Source: Chrysoporthe austroafricana (lineage: Eukaryota; Ascomycota; Sordariomycetes; Diaporthales; Cryphonectriaceae). Taken from it: a DNA stretch of 64,000 bases. The DNA is taken from the NCBI GenBank assembly GCA_001051155.2, contig JYIP02000003.1, positions 5,084,001 to 5,148,000 on the forward strand. The letters are read 5' to 3'. A program made the translations under genes and the position numbers. Below, piece by piece: positions 24,778-37,476 of the stretch; the stretch's first letter is position 1; each line of letters begins with the position of its first letter. The notes under the pieces were generated by a model, which was given only the letters and a program-made list of their open reading frames with translations, made no database searches and had not been told where the DNA came from.

Positions 24778-25322
24778 TGAGCCCGAAACTCCATCTGCGA
24801 AGTCCTTGGCATCCTCACGCGATTAGGTAAAGTGTTGGCCTCTCTTGTCGAAGAAATGGACTAAATAACTTTCGCTAACATGTGATTGCCAGGGTTTAGC
24901 GGATGTGGCAGCTGGTGACAAAGCTGGGAACGCAAATTCAAGCCTTGATGATTCAGAGCATTAATTTTGTGTACATATATAGAGATTACTTCTTTTCATA
25001 TTTCAGGACGTTCTTGCACCTTCATGGTCGGCATGTTGGGTGGGCTGCGACAAGAAGCGGTGCTGGGATACTGTATTATAATTGCCAGAGTAGCAGTCCT
25101 TTCCTTGCGGCAGCGTGGCATCTCAGTTGATGCAGGGCGGTTTGATACCCACGAAAATTTTGCGTGATCATTTTCATATCCGCACAGATGAGGCCTTTGG
25201 AGCGGACCAAAAGCAATCAACTTCGATTTCTTGAATTCGTGCTATCATTGTCAGTGAAAACACTCTCGATGTGTCCTTGCATTGCCTACAACTTTGATGC
25301 CGAGGTTTGAGACATAAGTCTA
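24778..25322. other. Convergent spacer
   Basis: About 545 bp between the 3' ends of the 154-aa gene and the ABC transporter. Short ORFs on both strands have no recognisable features. Confidence 0.35.
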
Positions 25323-28255
25323 TCACCAAGTTCCTGTTTGTGGCTCTCCTTCCTTGTCTTGCTCTTTCTTCTCTCTCTCTGCCGTGGTCTGCTTCTCCCA
25401 CATGGCATGATAGCTGCCTTTCATGGCGAGCAGCTCGGCATGGGTGCCGCGCTCTACGATCTTACCCTTGTGAAGCACTATAATCTGGTCGGAGTTCGTG
25501 ATGGTGGATAATCGGTGTCTGTGCAAGATGTACTTGATTAGCGATGATCTGGTGGAACCACATGCAGGAGTTTAGGAGCAAAGACGCTCTTACGCGATGG
25601 TAACTGTGGTTCGGCCCGAGGTAACGCGCTCCAGGGCGTCCTGGATCTGTCTCTCTGTGTGAGAGTCAAGTGAGGCGGTGGCTTCGTCGAGGAGAAGAAT
25701 GCGCGAGTCCTTGAGGATAGCCCGGGCGATGGCGATCTACAAGAAGAGTACACGTTAACATGCAGAAATCATCTGTGTTGGACTGAAGGTTTGTTGCGGA
25801 CCTGACCGGGGGTCCGGGGGAGAAATGTGTGGAAGACACGTACCCGTTGACGCTCACCACCAGACAGCTTCAGCCCTCGTTCTCCGACCTTTGTTTCGTA
25901 TCCATCGGGGAATGTCATGATTCGATCGTGAATATTTGCAGCCCTGCATGCCTCATAGACGTCGGTGTAAGAAGCCTTAGGGTTTGCGTATAGTAAGTTG
26001 TACATGATCGTAGCATTGAAGAGGACTGTGTCCTGAGGCACAACACCAATGCTCTTGCGCAGGCTGTCGAGCCTCAAATCTCTCAGGTCGTGGCCGTCAA
26101 CCATTATTGAGCCTTCACTGACGTCGTAGAACCGGAAGAGAAGCTTTAAACATGTAGACTTCCCGCTACCAGACTCTCCTACGATGGCCGTCTTGGTCCC
26201 CGGCGGGACCTTGAAGCTGATCCCATCGATGGCTGGGTCCTTCACCTTGCCTTGGTACGAGAACTGAACATCTCTAAACTCGACTTCGCCCTTCGGATCC
26301 GGGAGCTTGACAGCATCTGGCCTTTCCACAATGCCGGACGTCTCTTTGAACTGCGGTCCATTAGCCATCTGAGATTCAAAGCACTTCACCGACACAACTC
26401 ACCAAGTCAAGCATGCGCTCCGCCTCAATCAGGTTGTTCTGCAGCATCGTATAGTACGTCCCGAAGAAATTGAGAGGTCCTTGAAGCTGTGTGAAATAGA
26501 CAATGAGGCTAATGAATTGAGCAACGGTCTGCCTGCCAATCGAGATCTTGTACGCAGATACGGCAACCAGCAGCGCTGTTCCGAGAGAGAATATTGAGCT
26601 CTGCGTGAGGTTTAGGGCATTCAGAGACCACATCACTAGCCTCTCGGCCTTTTGGTAGGAGATGACCTGGCTCTGGAAGCGCTCCGTCTCGGGTACGACA
26701 GCACAGTTGTGCTGCACGGTCTCGTACGCCATAATTGCGTCGGTCTTGACGGCGTCCATCTCGCGGCTTTTCATTGCCATGTCCCTTCGCTGTCTACCGC
26801 GCCACTTAGCCATGTAAATGGTCAAGAATATATACGACCACATAATGAAGAAGACGATGATGGTGTAGAACGCATCGTACTTCACAAAGAAGAGCACGCC
26901 GGCCACGAAGATGTCGAAGATCATCGGGAACACCTGGAATACGAAGTTTTCCAAGAATGTGTTCATCGCGGCACCGCGGCTTAGCGCGCTAGTAACCTCG
27001 CCAATCTTCTTGCTAAGGTGGAAATCCAAGGACAACCCTAGAACGTGTTCGAAGGCTGCACAGGATAATCGACGGAAGAGTGACTGCGACACTGGAATCC
27101 AGAGGACCGATCGCGCAGCACCAAGAGCGCCCGCATTGCCTTGAAGAGCTCGGTAGATGACATAGAGGATGATCTCCTTGTATGGTATGTGGCCGTATCC
27201 CAGAGAATCAACCAGCACACCCAGCTGTAGCGGGACCATGATATTGACTATGCGCTGGGCGACTAAGAGGATCACGCTGATGAACACGATGGCCTGATAC
27301 AGGTACGAGTCCTTGGGCCTAACGGAGCAGAGGTTATCAATGAGCTGCAGATCCGTCTGTGTCAGGGTCAACGTGCTCACCATAGGTACGGGAACAGCAC
27401 TCGAAACCCAGCAAAGTAGTCAAACCAGCTCTTGTTCGTATCTCCAGGCTTGCCGGATGAGGGTGGAGCAGCGTGCATATTTCCATGAGCGCCATCATAT
27501 CGGCCCGCGGGCCCATCTCCGTTTTCGAGAAGGCTCTGACGCTCGTCTGTAGTGGACCTGGATGCCAGCGACCTCAAAGTGTAATGTCTGCGGGCCAGTA
27601 TAGCTGTCATGACTAGTATTATAAGGATCCGGGCTAGCCCGACACCTAACAAGACATCTAGAAGGTGCGGAGGTACCTGGATTGAAGTCTGCTCTGTCCT
27701 AAAAACGGCTGCAATGACAGCCTCGAGAATTACACCAGTGATCCACGAGTGGCAATTTGACGCGGTTGGCGACCATGGTCCGTCGGGATTGGGAAGCAGC
27801 CCGGCTAGATAATAAAGCAGAACACCAACATGGGCAGCCTTGAGCTCTAGTCAACCCAAAATGTAGACCGTGAGAGCAATCAGTCAGGGGTGGGAGACGC
27901 ACCAGATACGCGCTGAACGGGAAGCCAGCTCGGCCATCTTGTCCGGCCGCGGCATCTCGCACCACAAGAACGATACTAGGCAGCTGCGCGAAAACATTAA
28001 CCCAACAGAATCCGGGTCGGTAGAGGCGTGGAAGCATACGAATAAGACGCAGAGCAAGGCCTGCAGGACCCAAAGCAGTCTGTTATAGAAACGACGAACG
28101 CTCTCGGCGTCCTTCTCATTGCCCGGGGCGCAGCCCGAAGTCTTCCCCACACGCTCGCGGCAGTAGTAGATAGCCTGTGACACGAACAAAGTCGCAAAAA
28201 GGCCGCAAGGATAGAGGTAGAAGGCGACCTCCAAGCCCTGCTGAACTCCGGCCAT
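25323..28255 (-). CDS. ABC half-transporter, HMT1/ABCB6-type
   Basis: Seven exons fit in phase (28255-28040, 27983-27903, 27844-27381, 27318-26403, 26350-25844, 25736-25594, 25518-25323), giving about 840 residues. Several hydrophobic segments at the N-terminus precede the ABC membrane domain (about residues 255-555), as in heavy-metal-tolerance half-transporters. The nucleotide-binding domain has Walker [10 protein letters not shown] (617-625), Q-loop GVVPQD, signature LSGGERQR (721-728), Walker B ILLLDEA (741-747) and H-loop His777. All key residues are intact. Relatives sit in vacuolar or mitochondrial membranes and export thiol conjugates or other substrates. A role in moving a cluster product is possible but unproven. 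The third-exon acceptor (CTAGAG) is the least certain junction. Confidence 0.9.
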
Positions 28256-29177
28256 GGCGAATGCAGTGCACAGTGTCGCGACTCCGATCGGTCACGGTTG
28301 GATGGGATGTTGTTGGAGCTCTAGGTTCACTCACGGTGACCGGCTAAATTTATCCGAGCCCGCGAGCAGGATGCGGGTTAGGGTCCCACATGAGACGGGC
28401 AGCCCCCACTTTCCCGGACGCGGCCCCAAGGAACAGAAATCTGGAAATCACAAAAGTTACAATTCCGTTCACCTCTTGGCTCGTATTGCCATCCGTTTAC
28501 TGCCCATTCCCTGAACAAGGCTCCCGAAGTGATTGGGCAATCGAGAAAGGAAGCAAAGACGTTGCGAGTGGCAGGAGTAGCCGACCTGGTCTGTCGAGCT
28601 TGGCGGACTTACCCTACTACGCCTACTTACAGTGTGTATATGCACTGCAGCTCGAGGGTTTAGCGTAGCAGCTCTTGCTAGTGGCGCTTCCAGCTCTCGT
28701 TGTGAAATGACGGTGCGCAAATCTCGTGTGCTCCGAGTTAGCACCGTTCAAGGACAAGAAAAGTACGGCTGCAAGCAACAGCGAATACTTCCAGGGTCGT
28801 CTTCTGCCAAGTCTCGTGTGAAATTATCCACACAACCTAGTGAGAGTCGGTTAGTGACACCGCTTGTTACCTTACCAGACTTAGCAAATCTTCGGTCTTA
28901 GCACTCAGAACCGCCTCAACTCCGTCTTCTTTCTACAAATGGGCCACTCAAGATGTGCGTGCGTATAGAAACTAGCTATTCAAATATGGATGTTGTTGTA
29001 ATATTTATAAACTGACAAGGTATCACAATCGACAAGAAAATGTTCAAATTCCTATTCATATAGAAAACACTGGTGGACCAAGCTCATCGAAGAGGAGCCC
29101 GTCTAGCGACGGCTAAGCCTCGTCAGTATCTTCTTAATTGATTGATCCGAGGAAGAACTAATTTCGTCCAAGAAGAC
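28256..29177. other. Upstream region of the ABC transporter
   Basis: About 920 bp holding the transporter promoter. Small ORFs on both strands show no protein-like features. No repeat or RNA gene is seen. Confidence 0.35.
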
Positions 29178-29402
29178 CTATTTCTTGCCGCCATTTCTCG
29201 AGCTTCCAGAACCTCCTGAGTGACTCGACTTGACGCTCTGAGCTTTTGAGCCAGGCAGACCTTTCATGCTGGCATTAGCAGAGGCGTTGAAACTCTGCAT
29301 CGAGTACGTGCCATTATCTTTGCTACTGCTCTTCCCGCCGCTCTTGCTGCTTCTCACTTTGCTAGAAAGCTGGCCGGAATTGCTTGTAGGCATTTTTGAC
29401 AT
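29178..29402 (-). CDS. Small Ser/Gly/Lys-rich hypothetical protein, 74 aa
   Basis: A 74-codon ORF dominated by Ser, Gly, Asn and Lys (for example GGKSSSKDNG and SSHSGGSGSS), ending GGKK. There is no signal peptide or hydrophobic segment. Low-complexity composition makes similarity arguments weak. It could be a real small disordered protein or a chance frame. No neighbour gives functional context. Confidence 0.3.
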   Translation of the reverse strand: MSKMPTSNSGQLSSKVRSSKSGGKSSSKDNGTYSMQSFNASANASMKGLPGSKAQSVKSSHSGGSGSSRNGGKK

Positions 29403-31216
29403 GATATCGTGTTCTCGCCGTCCAGTGAGGTGAGAGAATATGATGGAAAGTGATCGTTAGACGCGCCGGAGACTGCTCGCACGGATCTTCTGTTGTTGGT
29501 TGTCAATTGATGGTGCAGTTTTCAGTGCCAGTGCTAAAGTGCCGCATTAGTTTTTCATGGCATCTTGATAGAAAATCCTTGGCAACGATAGTTCAGTTGC
29601 TACACTTACTATAGTGCTTAGATGATTCATTGGCTTTGTGATAATTATATACTACACCATGCTTGACGAATCGGAACTGAGCAGCACACACCTTTATATA
29701 CAATAGCAAATGTGAAGTAAATTAAGTACTTCAAAATGTGACACATTTATTATTGGCACTCAGAGACAAGTCATGCTACTCACGCACACTGGAGGCACCC
29801 AAGCAGTTGGTCTCTTTAGTCGTATCTTCAAGACGGTCGAGGCCTTTGCAGACAGCCCATAGCCCGCGGGATAGCGAGTCCTCATTGCAGTTTCCCACGA
29901 TCGTTCATACTTCACATTGTACTTGTGCTTTGGTTGGGAAGCTCATGCTACTACTGATTCAGCCTGCCCGCTGATTCCTTAATTGTGACAAGTGAAGCGG
30001 TAGGATACGTCATACTACGTTAATAGCAGTGAATTACAATGAATGCATTGTACTATCGTAAATGAATGCGAAGCTAAATCACTTGCACCACCTGCAGATC
30101 AAGAGTGCCTAGAGGTGTGATGACAATCCGACAGCCACAACAAGGACCCGGAGGCTTAGGCTTAACACTACTTCCAACCGAATGCTTCGTTCTTGAAATC
30201 CAACAAGTTCCATTCTTTCTAGTAGTTAAGTAAGGCGTAGGAGCTCAGGGCATTCATAAGCGCGAGTTTGGGTAGAATTAAGCTGCTCCGGATAATTCGG
30301 AAAATTACTTTAGGTAATAATGAAGCAACGTATGCTCGCTGCACTGCCATGAGCAGCCGAGCCCGCTGCCTTGGTGTCCTATGCAGCTACTCTATGCCAT
30401 TTTCGTCTACTTCACTACAGACTCTCTCCTGTGACAGCTATAGACCTTCATCAACCCTACGTCTCTACAAATGGTGCGAATCACGGTTTGCCCTTCTTTC
30501 ATTTTTCCTTCTGTATATACATACATATATTATAACAATAACTATAAAGACAGTTTGAGTGGTATCTATTGGCCACGCAAGCAAAGGCCCACTGAGCAGG
30601 GGGTAGGTAGGTACGGTAAGCTGATACCGAACTTTAGGGCGGCCACATGCATGCAGCAGGGAATGCGGGTGGATCACGGATGGTGGTCTGCCTTGGCTGT
30701 GAAAACATGATATGAACAGTAATAATCGAGACAGCTCTTTCTGCAATGCCTATTCTAGACACAGGCATCTGTTCCAACCTTATTAACCTTCTCAGGGGTA
30801 GAAATAGCCTTGCCTATAAGCGGAGGTCGCCATATGGTCACGACGGAATTCTCAAATCTTTCATGAAGTTTCTCGGGTTCCAATCCATCTTTGTGATTTT
30901 TTGAGGCCTAAGACCCGAGAATACGTCATGGCAGCAAATACCTTGGTATATGTATGTATTACATCTATAACTTTTCCCGGCCTGCCAAGCCCCGAGACTG
31001 AGGACCTATGCTGTCTGACGTATGGCAGTTTGTGTGCTGACCACCCTCCTACTCTAATTAATTATCTAGCGTATCTAGGATAAGCTTATCTCAGATGGTA
31101 GATAAATCCAACGACTTGTACCAAGATACAAGACCCCTCGTTTTTCGTACTATCTCGGCGACTGCCCTGTCCATCTATGTCCCATTACCATCTTTCAGTT
31201 AACCGAAGCCATTTCA
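29403..31216. other. Gene-free stretch between the small ORF and the monooxygenase
   Basis: About 1.8 kb with only short, unconvincing ORFs. The last few hundred bases should contain the monooxygenase promoter. Nothing else can be supported. Confidence 0.35.
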
Positions 31217-33501
31217 ATGGTACTCAAAATGGCAATCATTGGAGGCGGCGCCTCTGGTCTGGTGACCCTGAAGTACTTCCTTGCCGCTCCCAAATTCTTT
31301 CCCGGCGTCGACATTCAGGCTCGTCTATTTGAGACCCAAGAAGATATCGGAGGAGTCTTCAGTCACCAAGTGTACGAGGATGCTGAGGTAGGAGGTATTC
31401 CATTATGCCGAGCCTTGCAACACGAAAATATCATATACCCCTAATCAAGCTAAGCTCGAAATCTAGCTCGTCTCTTCCAAGTATCTCACGGCCTTCTCGG
31501 ACTTCAGAATTCCACGGGATCAACCGGACTTCCTCACGCCCGGGGCATATGTTCAGTACCTTAAAGCCTACGCCGATGAGTTCGGTTTGTGGAGCCACAT
31601 CCAGTGCTCTACCACAGCCACCTCCATCAAGCCTCATCCTACCCAGCCTGGTCACATCATAGACCTCCAGCAATCTGGGGATTCGCAAACTGACACGGTC
31701 CGAGGTCCAACGCATTATGATGTTGTGGCGATCTGTAGTGGCCTGAACCAAACGGCGTTGGCGCCCGAAATTCCTCGCCTTAAGTTGATGCCTTATGGCG
31801 TCAGAGACAGCCACCTGGAGTATGATGCGGAGGTGAAAGCCATGACCATTATGCACTTAGTCGATTTCAAGTCTCGGGCATAGTTTGGCGAAGGAGATAC
31901 CATACTTGTGTTAGGAGCCGGAGAGACTGCCAGTAAGTGGAATGGCCCTTTACTGCATCCCGGAGCGGACTTGTGGTCAATTTTGCGCCTCAGAAGCCTT
32001 GTCCAACGAGATTACTGAGCCAAGAGGTCATCTGCTGCGCCCCCGAAATTATCGGCGTCCAAGATATTGATTTAAGTCATCGCAGTGGATATCTGTCACC
32101 TTGCCGTCACCCCTCCTACCAAGCGCGTTATCATGTGTCACCGCGATGGGTTCATGCATGCACCGAAGGTTGTGCCTCAGCCCCTGCGGGCGGGCGGGAA
32201 AAGTGGTGGTCCCGACCCAAACAAACCCAATAAGCTGTTGGACTGTGCTATTGCCTCTCTGTTCGACACGGCGTACGTTCCAGCCATTGTGCAACGAGGA
32301 CCGTTACTTTGGGCCGTCTACGACTTCTTTGTCAAGAATATGGCGTGGGTAATCTCGGGCACTCGAGCAGGGTTTGACCAGTGGGTTGGAGCTGTGAGCT
32401 GGGAACGTTTTCACGTGGATTCGATCATCTTCTGCAAGTCGGATCGCGCGATACCGTATATTTCGGAGCAGTATAGGAGCCAGTCAGTTTTCAACAGATG
32501 GAGAACTTGGTTGATCAATATGGAACTGAAGCCGACTGGAGGAAGAAAGATCGAGCTGGCCCTTTGGCCTTCTCACTTCGATGAGCGTGGCGTGGTGCGC
32601 TTCCAGGAGAAAGACCGGCCCGAGTCCAAGATGATGGATTCCGAAAAAGGAATCCGACCAGACGTAGTCATCTTCGCCACTGGATACAAGCAGTCGTTCC
32701 CGTTCTTGCATGGCGGCAAACAGCACTATCCATCTCTTGACGCTTCGACCACTCGAGGCATCTACCGCGACATTGACGACGGCATCGCCTACATTGGCTT
32801 CGTCCGACCTGCCTTCGGTAACCTTGGTCTGCTCCGCCGAATAGCCTGAACTAACCACTGATGTTCACACAGGTGCTATCCCTCCGCTGGCCGAACTTCA
32901 AGCGCAGCTCTGGATCTATGATCTTGTCTGCAGCCCAAATTTCCGTGCTTACTTTCCCGAAACCTTCAAGCCCCCCCCATCGCTCGCCAGATGCCGTCGA
33001 TACCTATGAGCTCGACTACAAGCTGCGCCGCCGCAGCAAGATGCACGACTTCGCCAGGACAAAGCGTGCGGTGGACCAGGAAGCATATGCCTACCAGCTC
33101 GCGTTGGACATGGGCGCGGCTCCCACCTGGCTGTACGTCTGGCGAAAGTACGGGCTCGAGGTTCTCTTCACTTGGGCCATGGGTCCGAACTTTCCCACCA
33201 AGTTCCGCCTCGTTGGGCCGTGGTCCAATGACAAGGTGGCGACTGAGGCGGCGGCCTTAATGAAGAAGGACGGAGAGCTGGGTACGGTGGTACGCTGGAC
33301 GGGCGGCACAGTCTGTAAGCTCACAGAGATTCGCCTAGCCCCCCGCCCCTTGAGTTTGGACTTTTGCTGATGGTAGACCTGGAAGTCTTCGTCACCTATA
33401 CGATCGTGCCGCTTCTCATCTTTGCGCCCCTGAACATCCTTATTAACAGCCTGACCTGGCTCTGGGAGCGACTTTTACATGCGAGCGCATATAGTCCATG
33501 A
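31217..33501 (+). pseudogene. FAD-dependent monooxygenase (FMO/Baeyer-Villiger-like), broken
   Basis: Five exons (31217-31387, 31467-31932, 32086-32817, 32873-33314, 33377-33501) reconstruct a protein of about 644 residues once two defects are ignored. It has the FAD dinucleotide motif IIGGGASG at the N-terminus, LVLGAGET in the second nucleotide-binding fold, PDVVIFATGYKQ in the C-terminal half, and a hydrophobic C-terminal segment (VFVTYTIVPLLIFAPLNIL). Relatives insert oxygen using FAD and NADPH. Defect 1 is an in-frame TAG at 31881-31883 just before FGEGDTILVLGAGET; a Gln codon (CAG) is the likely ancestor. Defect 2 is a run of eight C near 32971-32978 that shifts frame; seven would restore it. 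All splice phases agree, so this looks like a recently inactivated gene. A 50-bp intron could hide defect 2 but not defect 1. Confidence 0.75.
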
Positions 33502-34844
33502 GAGGCTAATGCCGTGTCAAAGAGCTCGGCAGTGGCTTCAAAACAATCGTGATGGCAATCGCGCACAAATTGTCCTCGGAAGACCCTCCTCGCCTTCTAG
33601 AATCCCTAATGTAGCGTAATCAAGAGGACATCAAAACCATTACAAGCGTCCTTCGAGTCTAACAGAAATCAGTCAATGGTTTTATTCAGTCTTGTCGCCA
33701 TTATCGCTATCGCCTTGTGCTCGGCTTGCACTGCTGATAGTCCTTGAAATATAGGTTGAGGTGGTTGGCTAGCTTACTCACTTGCATGCATACCAAGCGC
33801 CGACACACGGGCACCACATGGCTGCATGACACCGGTCTTTGGTGGTCAGAAGCAAGTACCGAATCCCGTGTGTGAAGGTCGATCCTCTGCAGGCGTGGCT
33901 GCGCGTCATTCTCATGCTAGTTACCACGACGACAAGCATCAATATCCATGTAGCCTGACCGGATATTACGGGGACTAATCCGCTTTTCTGACTTGTATTG
34001 CGTTGCAAAAGTCCTATACAACTGCATCTGCCGCAGAATGCAGTGCCGGATTCGTATTTCGCGCGCGCTGTTTCACTATTTTGGCGAATCCTTTCCCTCG
34101 GACCACACCACCTTCCCCGTCCTTCCCTCATGGTCGGGTCATCGTCTGAGAGTCGACGAACTTATGTCCGGCCTAAGTCCATCGGGTCGGACCAGGTTGA
34201 CCCGCAGGTTCGGCGGAAATCTATCCATGGCCGGTGGTGAGGAGCCTCGTTGGTTGAACAAGAGGGTCGCCGAGAAGGTCGATCGGCTGTTGATCCCCGA
34301 ATAGGAGATCCTCGAGATCTATAGCGTTTGGTCGGGGGAGGCGCTCAAGAACACTACAAAGTACACCATGACACTCTTGTGAATTGTGGCTGCGTTGTAT
34401 GGCGTTCGAAGTTGATTGCACTCGGGTACAGGCAACTAACACTGTGGAACGATCCAAGCGGGGTGGGGTGTGATGATGGTGAAATCCAGTCCTTCAAATA
34501 TCGCCCTCCGGAGACTCCGATATCCCGCGCGCTGTTGGGTGGTATGAGTGCTTTTTGTGATAACTCATCCAAGGGCGTCATGCTGCGGTGCCAGTACTCT
34601 CTGATTTTCGTCCTCGGACTGCATTACCCGCTCCGCAAACTTGATTCCATAGGGTGGAAACTGCTGTTACCTACGGGGTTCCATGAGCTTCAACCAGCGC
34701 TGAAGGATTCCCAATACATAACACAGGGTATATATTTACATTCCAATGACCGCATTCATCTCAAGAACTCTGTTTCTGGCTCGACGCCGTCTCAACTCAC
34801 TTGACCTGATTCAACAACGTCGTTCGACCGCATTCCATTTCAAT
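33502..34844. other. Spacer between the monooxygenase and the P450
   Basis: About 1.34 kb. ORFs such as 34328-34804 (+) and 33778-34131 (-) show no recognisable domain and overlap each other's shadows. The 3' end is the P450 promoter. The frame upstream of the P450 Met is open to another Met at 34746. Confidence 0.35.
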
Positions 34845-36871
34845 ATGGTGTCAACAACCTCACATATCTCTGGCGCTATCGCATGGTCACTTGCAGCAGT
34901 CAGTACATCCTCTTCAACAAAGCCTGCCTGCCCAAGGCTCGTCCACGTATTACAGGCTAACGCAGGAACTCTTCTCGGCAACAGCTCGTCGGATACTACT
35001 CATTAACCTTCTTCTACAACATTTACCTCCATCCGCTGCGCAACTACCCCGGACCCCTGTTGTACCGCGGCTCGAGGCTACCACGCGCATTCAGAATATT
35101 CAGGGGCAAATGGACGCGGGAGCTGCTCGGCCTTGCCGAGAAATACGGCCCCGTCATCAGGGTTGCGCCTAATGTCCTGATCTATACCACTGCAGATGCC
35201 TGGAAGGATATCTACGGCCACCACAATAGCGCCGACATCAAAGGCGAGGAGTTCGGCAAGGATCCACAATTTTACAGAGCACGGGGCCTCGCACCCAGTA
35301 TCCTAGGCGAGACGCGAGACAACCACGCTCTGATCAGGCGCCAGCTGAGCCATGGTTTCAGCGAGAAGACCCTGAGGGAACAGGAGTCCATCATCAAAGG
35401 TTATGTTGACTTGTTCATTAAAGGGCTGCTGGACCGATGCGCCCCGACCAAAGCCTCGGAAAAGCCTCGCGGCGAAAATGCGGCTGTGCAGCTTAAGACG
35501 ACTTTTGACATGCGGCATTGGTTCAACTTCATCACATTTGATATTATTGGCGATCTTGCTATGGGTGAGCCGTTTGGATGTCTAGAGCAAGGTGCTCTCG
35601 ATGAGCGCGTTGCATTCTTCGAAAAGGGAATCCAGACCGCGGCATTGGCGTATGCTCTCAAAGAAATTGGCCTCGAGCGATATATGCAATGGGTGGGCCG
35701 GACGGTCCTGCAGTTTCGAAAAGTGACGAGCGAAAGTATGAGTGCCGTCCTTAGAAGACGCATGGCCCTGAATATGGAGAGGCCGGACTTAATTGAGGGA
35801 CTTCTGAAGAAGAAGGACGATTGGGTGAGTCAAGCTACCGTGATCATGGTACCTCGTGATCGGTTTGATATTGACTGATATTATAGAATATGCCCTTTGA
35901 TTCATTAAGGACCAACGCTACGCTCCTGTACGGTCACATGCTGAACGTCCATATGCTGCCCCTGACATCCTCTTCCTCTTACTTCCATGGCTGGTCGTCC
36001 TGTATTTCAGGCTGAAAGATGATCCAGCCAAACTTCAGCGTTGATAGGACAAAGGCTAACCTGCAATCAATAGCATAATTGCTGGGTCGGAGACCACAGC
36101 CACTATCCTGACTGGCACTCTCTTCTTACTCCTCAAGAACCCTTCCTGCTTAGACAAGCTTAACAAAGAAATCCGCTCCAGATTCAAGTCCGAAGATGAG
36201 ATCACTTTCTCTTCCGTGGAGCATCTCGATTATAGTACGTGCCGACTACCGATGTCTTTATATGAACACTCGGCTGCTTTACTTAAAGTAGTCTCTTAAT
36301 AGCCTTCGGTCGTGGCTGACCTAGAAATTTCTAGTGCTTGCATGCTTCAAAGAAGCCCTCCGCTTCCACCCTCCAGTGGCTGGAGAGATGGCTCGTGTCG
36401 TTCCCAAGGGGGGAGCACACGTGGCCGGACAGTTTGTGCCTGAGGGTACCACTGTCTGTGCTGCCCAATATGCTATGAACCATGTAACTCGCAACTTTAG
36501 TGATTCATTCGGCTTCAAGCCTGAGCGTTTCCTCGAGCCCGAGAAGTTTTCAGGGGATAACTTTGACGCTGTGCAGCCGTTCAGCGTTGGTCCTAGGAAT
36601 TGCATTGGCAAAAAGTAAGTCCTCCCTAACACCTCTAGATAATCTAGCACAGTTTTGTATCACGATCTTCGAGAAGTGCTTTTGTTTGGTAATCCTACTA
36701 ACGTTTTCTAACAGCCTAGCATATGCTGAGCTAAGGACAATCATGGCCCGTCTCATCTACAACTTCGACTTGGAGTTGGTCAATCCAGATGAAGACTGGT
36801 TTGACCAGGACGTCTTCTTCATTTGGACAAAGCCGCCGTTCAATGTGTATTTGACACCGGTCAAGAGGTAA
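34845..36871 (+). CDS. Cytochrome P450 monooxygenase (intact)
   Basis: Exons 34845-34898, 34985-35824, 35887-35927, 36074-36234, 36335-36614 and 36715-36871 join in phase to about 510 residues. There is an N-terminal membrane anchor (AIAWSLAALVGYYSLTFFYN) and a proline-rich hinge (LHPLRNYPGP). The I-helix has AGSETT, the K-helix ExxR is in KEALRFHP, PERF is present, and the heme loop FSVGPRNCIGKNLA has the ligand at Cys455. It is an ER-bound oxidase using a P450 reductase; the arrangement resembles fungal secondary-metabolism P450s. It stands next to the broken monooxygenase, and both face the same way. The 146-bp fourth-exon-side intron is long and deserves checking. Met 34746 is an alternative start. 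Confidence 0.9.
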
Positions 36872-37476
36872 TTCACAAGACAACCAAGAAGCGCATCAAA
36901 TGCATGATAAACTCTATATGGCATTGACATGGGTGAAATTCGCATCAGACCTTGAGTTTGATACCTGCGGGATGATATCAGAGAACTTCTCCCCTCCATA
37001 ATTATTTTATTTCAATATGCTTGTACTCACAGATACACATGACCAATGCATGTTGTTCACAGCTCTCGCGAATCACTTGAGACGTTGATTTCTATGTTAT
37101 TCGATGCTTGTCAAGACTGAACTTTTGGTGTAGTCATAGCTGCCTCCACCGGTCGAGGTTTGTCTACTATGATGCTGGTCGAGAAATGGACCGTTCGGGC
37201 GTTAAAGAGATAAAGATTCAATATTCTTGGTGTAAAGGAAACAAAAGTAGTGCCCAGACTCAGACAACTACGTCCTGATGAACTATCTCTGACAAGCAAT
37301 GCAGCACTGCCAAGTATATTACGAACATAGAGACTGAACATAATGTCCATTATATGGGAAGCTCATTCAAACCGCACTTGTGGTTTAAACTGCTTATCAA
37401 CCTCTCAAAACCAGAATGAAAAGAACGTGGGGGGGGGGGGCAAACAATCCCCCTTGTTTCTTGAAGTCGTGCTCTT
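36872..37476. other. Spacer with a 12-G homopolymer
   Basis: About 600 bp without a supported gene. An uninterrupted run of 12 G lies at 37429-37440, a place prone to length errors in sequencing and replication. Confidence 0.4.

Noticed and set aside
31217..33501. Treating the monooxygenase as intact with extra introns
   Set aside because: The premature TAG lies inside strongly conserved coding text with no usable donor/acceptor pair around it, so a broken gene is the simpler reading.
34328..34804. 158-codon ORF upstream of the P450
   Set aside because: No domain, mixed composition and overlap with the P450 leader; more likely promoter DNA or a chance frame.
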